59,879 bases of DNA from assembly GCF_000485595.1 (NCBI RefSeq), contig NW_014578254.1:9280-69158 (forward strand), given 5' to 3'. The stretch's first letter is position 1; each line of letters opens with the position of its first letter. The stretch is from Priapulus caudatus. Its lineage: Eukaryota; Priapulida; Priapulimorpha; Priapulimorphida; Priapulidae. Made by a program: the position numbers and the translations under genes. The notes beneath the pieces were generated by a model. It made no database searches and had not been told where the DNA came from. It worked only from the letters and a program-made list of their open reading frames with translations. Below are positions 51,909-59,879 of this stretch, one piece after another.

Positions 51909-52608
51909 TTGCCACTCAGACTACGGCTTGCCGTATGCAATGACAATTGTCTTTGCATGTACGTTCGAAGTACGCCAGGAGTCTCGGCATTGCCTCAGTG
52001 TGTTTTCAGAGCTTGGAATGACTGTTCATCTGTTCCTCGCCAAACACAAATGGTTCGCCATTCGAGTCAGTCTACGCAGTGGTTCGGCAGCTGTCGCGCG
52101 AAGTTAGGTATATATACCTGGCCGCTGTTGGTTCACGGACCGAGAAAGCTTCTTAGTTCGCTTATTGTTCGCGGTTTCTCGTGCTTCCGCGACCGCTTTT
52201 ACTTTCTCCCGTTGTCGGATTTACTCCCTTGTCTGACAGTTTGTCCATCAAATACCAACTCTGATTTGAACAAACTCGCATTTCTGCCAATTTCACCGGT
52301 CAGGCCTGCATTTTCTAAGTCTCTCGAGCTAACTTGCTACACTACATAGTGTTCCTCTACAGTTTCTGTGTGCACGATAATATCGTCTGACTTATTCGCG
52401 ACACCGGGGGATTCCCTGCACCACCTTGCGGATCTCGTTCTGGAATATTTCGGATGCCACGTTAATTCCGAACATTAAACGCTTGGTACCTGTATTAGGC
52501 CTACGTGCGTCACCAATGTCGTAAGGTTCCGTGAGTCAGAGCGTGCATCAGTTCTAACTGATGATATCCCCACTTCAGATCGAACTTCGAGGAATACCTT
52601 ACTTTTGT

Positions 52609-52866
52609 TCATATCTTGTAGCAGCCTCTTTCAGTAGTTGGTATCGGCGGGACGTTCACGCATGTACTGCCTGGTTGACCGCGTCTCATGTCCACGCAAA
52701 TTCTTATGTCGTGTCGTCTCGCTTTCGGCACTATTAGAGATAGGGGACTGACCCACTCTGTCGGTTCCTCGATGGCTCTATTATGTCGCGCTCTACGAGT
52801 TCCTCTATTTTCTTCTCTACCTTTTCCCTCAGTCCGAATTGTGTTTCGGCCGTACAGGCTGAGCAA
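52609..52866 (-). pseudogene. Gyp-5 copy B RT N-terminal fragment
   Basis: EEPTEWVSPLSLIVPKA and DIRICVDMRR match the conserved fingers of gypsy RT. The rest of RT lies to the left in broken frames. Confidence 0.75.
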
Positions 52867-53612
52867 GCCGTTTAACGAAGGTCAGTTTTTAACTCTACCT
52901 GGTGACCTTTGATGTTTGCCCACACCCTTAATGCATCCTTAAACTCAGTCTCAAAGTTTCGCCTTCATATCCGGCATTAGCGAACTCCGAGTGTTGGTGA
53001 TAATCTGAGACACCAACCGAGTTTATATCTCCATGTATCTTCAGGACCTTGTAGCTTCGTCGCCGTTTTCAGACCTAATAAGAGGAATACCCTTTGGCGT
53101 CGATCACAACAAAGACCGCCTTCGCACTTTTGTTCCTACTATGAAACTTCAGATTTAAAATGTTCCGATCTTTTCAATGGCTCTTTGCACCCATATGCAA
53201 AAAGTGATTTGGCCGGTGTGGCAGTACTAGAGACACAAATGACGCCATGGACTTTTCAAATCTCTGTCCACGTTTCTTTGTCTATGACGTTGACACTGGC
53301 TCGAGTCTACCAACATGTGCAATGGCACGCCACCCACATGTACTTTCCACTCGCCCGTGTTTGTGTCACCTATTTTAAATGCGTACCTAGCCTTTGTTTG
53401 GTCGCCGGTGTTCTCACTCTGCTCACTCACATCAGTATGCACGGCATTCACATGCTTAGATTTGCAAACTTTTGAAAAGTGGGTCCATTTTTTGGCACTT
53501 GTTTACACTTCGTTCGCTTTGGCCGGGCACTTGGGTGCTCACTGCCATAATGTCCTTCAGCTACCGCAATCTGTAGCGCTTACCCTTTGCTTGTTTACGG
53601 CACTCCTTGCTG

Positions 53613-54153
53613 TTACGGCATACTAGCACTACTGCACTTACTGGACTTGCACCCGAAGCTCACTTTGTTCACACTGTCTCCCCCTGTTGCACCAGCACTG
53701 TGTGTGGGCTCCATCTGACTCTCTATCTTCTCACACTGGGCAGCTAAAATCAGTGCACGGGCCAGAGTCAGTTCGTCCCCTTCCTCCAGGAGCCTACGCT
53801 TTATGTGTACGCGGGTATGTACATCGCCACAGCAGGGCATCACGAATGGTGTTTTCTGTGTCCGCTCCGTAGTTGCAGTCAATTGAAACGTTTGCCAGTC
53901 TAGTAGAAAATTGCTGGAATGTCTCGCCTTGATTGGGCCTCTGCAGTGTTAAACAATTGTTCGTGCGTACGGCACGTTCACCTGGCGGCACGAAATACCT
54001 GTTCAGTGCTGTTACACATGGGGTGTAGTCGTTCACCTCCCCCGTGTCTGTAGAGTGGCCGAAAATGTCTTGCACCTCGGGGCCAGCTAAGTGGTAACAA
54101 CAGTGCCTCTCCTTCTCTGACGCGTAATGGTCTGTGCGGCATATGTGGTGCAT
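53613..54153 (-). pseudogene. Gyp-5 copy B gag fragments
   Basis: Two overlapping frames. The first contains NRYFVPPGERAVRTNNCL and QGETFQQFSTRLANVSIDC; the second contains EEGDELTLARALILAAQCEK. Both are typical gypsy capsid helices. Confidence 0.72.
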
Positions 54154-54254
54154 CTCCTTCCATCAAGCTTCAACTATTAGTCCTTTCCCATCAGAAGAAA
54201 CCGAATGCCCTTAGCCATCGTGACCACCGTGTGCCTACTGTACCGGCGGTCCCG

Positions 54255-54695
54255 CCTCTCTCTCACACACACACGCGCGCGCACACACACACCCCCTCTC
54301 TCTCTCTCTCTCTCACACACACACGCGCGCGCACACACACCCCCCCTCTCTCTCTCTCTCTCTGACACATACACACTCCCTCGGGTTCTCTCTCTCTCTC
54401 TGTCACACACACAACACAAACACGCACACCTCTTTCTCTCTGTCACACACACATACACACGTACACACACACACACACGCGCGCACACACACTCTCTCTC
54501 TCTCTCTTTCGTGTGCGCGTTCTCTTTCTCTCTGTCATGTTCCCTCTCGATCTCGCTCTATATATACCTCCTTTCCCTTTTCGACCTCCTTCCCCTTCTC
54601 CAAATTTCCTCTCTCCCTCCCATCCATCCTCAACCACCTCTCCCCGCTCATTCTTCTCCTGTTCTCTCTCTCTCACTCTCTCTCTGTCTCTAGTG

Positions 54696-54746
<51 letters not shown>

Positions 54747-54985
54747 GCGCGCTCTCTCTCAGCCAATATGTATATATGTATATAGTTTTAAAATTTGTCT
54801 TCACTGAGTACCATTTGCAACTACCAACCATACGCCAACGTTGGCCCATCGTCATGTAGCTAACCACTTGCCGACCATGACCATGCCAACTATACGCCAA
54901 CGTTGGCCCAACGTTATGCAGCCAACAATTTGCAACTAGTCTCATGCCAACCATACTCCAACGTTGGCCCAACGTCATGCAAGGC
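54255..54985. repeat. Second copy of microsatellite block and CCAACGTTGG units
   Basis: Matches about 38045-38770: TC/CA runs, the CATTCTTCTCCTGTTCTC region, (TC)n, then CCAACGTTGGCCCA units. Joins Gyp-5 copy B abruptly at about 54250. Confidence 0.85.
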
Positions 54986-55105
54986 GTTGCCTTCATCCGG
55001 TGTGACGAATTTCTTCACCTCTGTGATGTTTCGTTTGTATGTCACGTTTTGTGGTGACCCGATCACAACGCTGTTTCCCTTTTTCTCCACAACGCTGTAC
55101 TGGTC

Positions 55106-57422
55106 GGGTTTAGAGCCTTGGAATGACTGTCTCTGTTCCTCGCCAAACACAAATGGTTCGCACATTCCGAGTCAGTCTACGCAGTGGTTCGGCCAGCTGT
55201 CGCGAAGTTAGGTATATACCTGGCGCCTGTAGTTCACGGAGACCGAGAAAGCTTCTTAGTTCGGCTTATGTTCGCCGGTTCTCGTGCTCCCGCGACCGCT
55301 TTTACTTTTCTCCCGTGTCGGGATTTACTCCCTTGTCTGACAGTTGTGTCCATCAAATACCACTCTAATTTGAACAACTCGCATTTCTGCAATTCACCGT
55401 CAGGCCTGCATTTCTAAGTCTCTCGAGTAACTTGCGTACAACTATCATAGTGTTCCTCTACAGTTTCTGTGTGCCGATAATATCGTCTGACTTATTCGCG
55501 ACACGCGGGATTCCCTGCACCACCTTGCGGATCTCGTTTTGGAATATTTCGGATGCCACGTTAATTTCCGAACATTAAACGCTTGTACCTGTATAGGCCT
55601 ACGTGCGTCACAAATGTCGTAAGGTTCCGTGAGTCAGGGTGCAGTTTCTAACTGATGATATCCCACTTCAGATCGAACTTCGAATACCTTACTTTTGTTT
55701 CATATCTTGTAGCAGACTCTTCAGTAGTGGGTATCGGGTGACGTTCACGCATTACTGCCTGGTTGACGCGTCTCATGTCCACGCAAATTCTTTATGTCGT
55801 CTGTTCGCTTTCGCGCACTATTACCGTAGGACTGACCCACTCTGTCCGGTCCTCGACTGGCTCTATTATGTCCGCCTCTACGAGTTCCTCTATTTTCTTC
55901 TCTACCTTTTCCTCAGGCGAATGGTGTTCGGCGTACAGGCCTGAGCCAACCCGTTTAACCGAAGGATCAGTTTTTAACTCTACCTGGTGACCTTTTAGTT
56001 TGCCCACACCCTCTAATGCATCCTTAAACCAGTCTCAAGTTTCGCCTTCATCTCCGGGATTAGCGAACTGCGAGTGTTGGATATATCTGTAGAGACCAAC
56101 CGAGTTTATATCTCCATGTATCTTCAGGACTGTAGCTTCGTCGCCGTTTTCAGACCTAATAAGGGAATACCCTTGGCGTCGATCACAACAAAGACCGCTT
56201 CGCACTTTTTGTTCTCTATTGAAACTTCAGATTTAAATGGGCGATCGTTTTCAATGGCTCTTTGCACCATATGCAAAAAGTGATTTGGCGGTGTGGCAGT
56301 ACTTGAGACACAAATGACGCCATGACTTTTCACAATCTGTCCACGTTTCTTTGTCTATGACGTTGACACTGGCTCCGAGGTCTACCAACATGTGCAATGG
56401 CACGCCACCACATGTACTTTCACTCGCCCCGTGTTTGTGTCACCTATTTTAAATGCGTACCTAGCACCTTTGTTTGGTCGCCGCTGTTCTCACCTGCTTC
56501 ACTCACATCAGTATGCCACGCATTCACATGCTTAGATTTGCAAACTTTTGAAAAAGTGGTCCATTTTTTGCACTTGTTACACTCTTGCCTTTGGCCGGGC
56601 ACTTGGGGTCACTGCCATAATGTCCTTCAGTACCGCATCTGTAGCACTTACCCTTTGCTTGTTTACGGGGCACTCCCTTGCTGTTACGGCTACTAGCACT
56701 ACTGCACTTACTGGACTTGCACCCACGAGCTCACTTTGTTCACACTGTCTCCCCCTGTTGCACCAGCACTGTGTGTTGCCCCATCTGACTCTCTATCTTC
56801 TCACACTGGGCAGCTAAAATCAGTGCACGGCCAGAGTCAGTTCTTCCCCTTCCTCCAGGAGCCTACGCTTTATGTACGGTGATGTACATCGCCACAGCCA
56901 GGCATCACGAATGTGGTTTTCTGTGTCCGCTCCCGTAGTTGCCAGTCAATTAAAGTTTGCGCAGTCTTAGTAGAAATTGCTGGAATGTCTCGCCTTGATT
57001 GTGGGGCTCTGCAGTGTTAAACAATTGTCGTGCGCTACGGCACGTTCACCTGCGGCACGAAATACCTGTCAGTGCTGTTACACATGGGGTGTAGTCGTTC
57101 ACCTCCCCCGTGTCTGTAGAGTGGCGAAAATGTCTTGCACCTGCGGGCCAGCTAAGTGTAACAACAGTGCCTCTCCTCTCTGACGCGTATAGGTCTGGTG
57201 CGCGGATATGTGGTGCATCTCTTCCATCAGTCTTCAACTATTAGCTCTTTCCCATCAGCAAGAAATCCGATGTCCCTCAGCCATCGTGACCAGCCGTGCG
57301 TGCCTACTGTAGCCGGGTCCGTGTAGCATTCAAACGGCTGAATGCCTCTCTTACCACCGAATATCGTCTCCCATAGCTTTCGAAACGAGCGTGGGTGCGT
57401 CTGTTCACCTCGTCGCCAAATG
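55106..57422 (-). mobile_element. Gyp-5 copy C (partial)
   Basis: Matches about 46035-48476. Includes an RT N-terminal fragment (55792-56007: LVEADIIEPVEDRTEWVSP), a protease/linker fragment (56124-56333: VFVVIDAKGIPLLGL) and gag remnants. Ends in the same primer site as copy A. Integrase is missing. Confidence 0.75.
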
Positions 57423-57561
57423 TTAATAACTGCTGTGATTATGGATTTAACCACTTTAGGCCCAATAATGTGTACACGACAGATTATGTTTGTTAACCTC
57501 GCTGGTCAGCCATTTATGTTCCAAGAGAACCTTCCCACAATGCAACTGTTTGAAACATAAC
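57423..57561 (-). repeat. Gyp-5 5' LTR, second copy
   Basis: TGTTAATAACTGC … CATAACA on the + strand; flanked on the right by the same intron sequence as 48612 onwards, so it is a copy of the same locus rather than an independent insertion. Confidence 0.5.
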
Positions 57562-57933
57562 AATTAGAGCAATCATTGTGTGATAGCAGAATTACTACAG
57601 ATAGATACAAACATTTCTTCCCATTTCTTGTTGGCATGGACCAGCGAATAAAATGCACTGGGACGGCGGGCGAATTTGCCCTCATTTAGGTTCGAAATCG
57701 CCCCTGAAATATTGATGATGATCGAGAGTAATTTTATCATGCGTATTATGAGAGTAAAATTTCCGACTGTTCAGTGAAATCTCGAGAACCATAAGGCAAA
57801 TTGGGAAGGCAATAATTACAATAAATTTTACGGTATAAAAAGTATAGCCATCGAAATGTCAAAAGTAGCCCCGAGAATTTTGGCCACTTAGAAAAAGAGC
57901 CCTCGAAAAAAAACTGCACTCTTTTTTCTCTAG

Positions 57934-58154
57934 GCGAGTATGGACAGAGCGCTGCATCCATTGTTCTGCCTGAAGCGATCGTACTGGTTCCCATCCGTGA
58001 GGCCAGGAGAGACTAGCAGCCTGCTGAGAGAGGTCCCCGCCGTGCGACTACACCGACGCGGCCAACTTTGACAGAGACATCGATGCGCAATCTCTGATGA
58101 ACTAAAAGATAAGGCGGCAATCCGGATCGTGCAATGTCAGCAAGAGTTTCAAAG
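57934..58154 (+). pseudogene. Indel-damaged copy of ABCA exon 8
   Basis: Aligns to 48983-49198 with the same acceptor and donor but is five bases longer. The extra bases fall at four places (AGAGCGCTG, GTGCGACTAC, ATCGATGCGC, GTGCAATGTC), with very few substitutions. The frame is lost within ten codons. Pure insertions with few substitutions look like sequencing error rather than decay. Confidence 0.85.
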
Positions 58155-58713
58155 GTTCGATAAATCTGTTTTGGCTGATATCGGTCTCGTTTAGTCATGC
58201 ACTAAGTTATGCTACTAGTACTATTTATGTAGTGTGTTAGGGTATTACATTATTAGCTTATTTTATTAGGTTATATTAGCTGGCTTCATGATGCAAGTCT
58301 TGATTGTGGTGAGCTCACGTTGTGGGCAAAATGACACTCTTAGATGAATAATCAGGTGCACCAAGGGTTAATATACCACTGGAACCTGTTCTCACAAATT
58401 TCGATGCATTTCTGGTAACTATATCGTCTTGCTGTGCACATTGCAGTTGTCATTGTTAGCATGTTGTGCCCGCATGTTAAAACATGTTAACACTCTGGGC
58501 ACTGTGGGAAAATATATTACATTAGTTGTAGTGATTCCCGAAGAGGGCGAATGTAAAAATTTAGTCATTCTAATTACAACAGGTTGTTCCGTGTTGTGAA
58601 TTTACCTAATCGGCACCTAAAAGAAGGTTCGTGCATTTGTGAAATTGTCTACCTCTACGGTTTACTCGTAATTTCTAACACGGTCCTGATTGCACTGCCA
58701 TACGTCCGATGCG
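58155..58713 (+). other. Copy of ABCA intron 8
   Basis: Follows 49199-49763 closely with scattered one-base indels; no gene. Confidence 0.8.
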
Positions 58714-58861
58714 CTCAAAACAAGGACGGTGACGAGGCGCAGCTCGATGGTCTCTCCCTCGACCTTCTATGAAGGTCAGATCACAGCCCTACTTGGACAC
58801 AATGGAGCTGGCAAGACCACTCTCATTAATCTTCTGACAAGACAGATGTGTCCCAGCACAG
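58714..58861 (+). pseudogene. Indel-damaged copy of ABCA exon 9
   Basis: Aligns to 49764-49907 with four extra bases. The acceptor GATGCAG reads GATGCG, so the AG is lost. The Walker A stretch GHNGAGKTT is intact within a local frame, but the reading frame upstream is broken. One substitution changes the Gly in LLTGQ to Arg. Confidence 0.85.
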
Positions 58862-59879
58862 GTATGGCCAAATGTGCACATGCACTCGCGGAACATATGG
58901 TCGTGTGTGTAAATACTGACCATAAGATATGGTTGTGTGTATAATAACTGACTGTAGGTATGATGTGTGTTGTAAATACTGACAGTAGCCAGTGTAGGTA
59001 TGGTTGTGCATATAAATTACGACTGTAGGTATGGTCGTTGTGTGTAAATACTGACTGTAACCTGTAGGTATGGTTGTGTGTGTAAATATATGACTGTAGT
59101 ATGGAATTGATGCTGTGTACTGACTTGTTAGGTACGGTGCGTGTGTGTAAATACTGATCGTAGTTGGTTGTGGTTGTAAATACTGACTGTAGGTATGGTT
59201 GTGTGTATAAATTACTGATCGTAGGGATTGGTTGCTGGTGTGTAAATACTGATTATAGGTATGGTTGTGTGTATAATTACTGAATAGTAGTATGGTTGTG
59301 TGTTGTAAATACGTGTGTGTAAATGCTGACTGTATAGGTATATGGTTGTGTGTGTAAATACTGACTGTAGGTATGGTTGTACGTGTGTGAAATACTGACT
59401 GTAGTATGGTTGTGTGTGTAAATACTGACTGTAGGTATGGTTGTGTGTGTAAATACTGACTGTAGGTATGGTCGTGTGTGTAAATACTGATCGTAGGTAT
59501 GGTCGTGTGTGTAAATACTGACTGTAGGTATGGTTGTACGTGTGTGTAAATACTGAATGTAGGTATGGTTGTATGTGTAAATACTGTCTGTAGGTATGGT
59601 CGTGTGGGTAAATACCGAATGTAGGTATGGTTGTGTGTGTAAATACTGACCATAGAATGGTTGTGTGTGTAAATACTGACTGTAGTATGGTTGTGTGTAT
59701 AAATACGGACTGTAGTATGGTTGACTGTGTGTAATACTGACAGTTAGGTATGGTTGTGATGTATAAATCCTGACTGTACGGTATGGTCGTGGTATTAAAT
59801 ACTGACTGTAGCGTTATGGTCGGTTGGTGTTAAATACTGATCGATAGGTATGGTTGTGTGTATAAATACTGACTGGAGC
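58862..59879. repeat. Second copy of the 31-bp minisatellite
   Basis: More than 30 noisy units with the same core as 49908-50514, running to the window edge. The order of variant units (for example the GTAACCTGTAGG and TATAGGTATATGG variants) matches the first copy before extending further. Confidence 0.93.

Larger units (their letters stand above)
50515..54250 (-). mobile_element. Gyp-5 copy B (- strand), without DNA-X
   Basis: Matches 38905-39176 followed directly by 44764-48380. On the - strand: gag near 53800-54150 (EEGDELTLARALILAAQCEK), RT (DIRICVDMRRG), RNase H ([17 protein letters not shown]) and integrase (ACSGCQLVARPTPPEP, YVFVVVDYYSRYYEAEIT). The frames break at frequent single-base indels. 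Left and right ends are abrupt, without LTRs or target duplication. Confidence 0.75.

Overview
The window is animal nuclear DNA from an invertebrate. It has a spliced multi-exon gene with GT-AG introns, dense LTR retrotransposons and MITEs, a tRNA-like SINE head and short CCCTAA runs. Nothing fixes the phylum. The only host gene I can support is an ABCA3-like lipid-transporter-family gene on the + strand. Nine phase-compatible exons lie between 23335 and 49907 and together give about 526 codons. They run from TM1, through a short luminal domain and TM2-TM6, to the Walker A of the first nucleotide-binding domain. The N-terminal cytosolic exon(s) and everything after Walker A are not in the window or were not found.

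Layout. 1-2931: a DNA-transposon fragment carrying a truncated gypsy-type element (here Gyp-1 copy 1) that stops exactly at an N. 2933-5917: gene-poor DNA with small repeats. 5918-21286: one large LTR retrotransposon on the - strand (Gyp-4). Its LTRs are 15 kb apart because a complete second Gyp-1 copy (8692-13289, TSD ATAAA) sits in its 3' region and another insertion (6514-7936) sits in its left LTR. Beyond pol it has an env-like membrane ORF and a coiled-coil ORF. 21287-23334: repeats, a tRNA-Arg-like SINE head and a MITE. 23335-25887: ABCA exons 1-4, with two foldback elements in intron 1. 26296-33463: a third gypsy-type element (Gyp-3, TSD GCTTA) in ABCA intron 4, with two DNA elements nested in its 3' LTR. 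33537-36178: ABCA exons 5-7, with a hAT-type element in intron 6. 36179-48982: a 12.8-kb intron 7 holding a CCAACGTTGG satellite, a TC/CA microsatellite block and a fourth gypsy-type element (Gyp-5, - strand). Gyp-5 is split by a 5.6-kb DNA transposon (DNA-X) with kilobase inverted termini built of tandem units. 48983-49907: ABCA exons 8-9. 49908-50514: a 31-bp minisatellite.

50515-59879 appears to consist almost entirely of indel-ridden copies of parts of 38050-50520: Gyp-5 twice, the microsatellite block, ABCA exons 8 and 9, and the minisatellite. Frequent single-base indels break both exon copies. The simplest reading is unpolished long-read sequence or an unmerged second haplotype. A real, decaying duplication is the alternative.

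The most interesting biological object is DNA-X (39177-44760). It has TAGTC termini, a candidate 3-bp ATA target duplication and an apparent empty site at 50786-50788. Its arms are built of ~165-175-bp units, most of which carry a YY1-type AAGATGGCGGC core, and it encodes, on the - strand, a decayed protein of a widespread uncharacterised invertebrate family. Several retroelements also show nonsense and missense changes biased to C:G to T:A. All family assignments come from reading motifs by eye; no database search was run.
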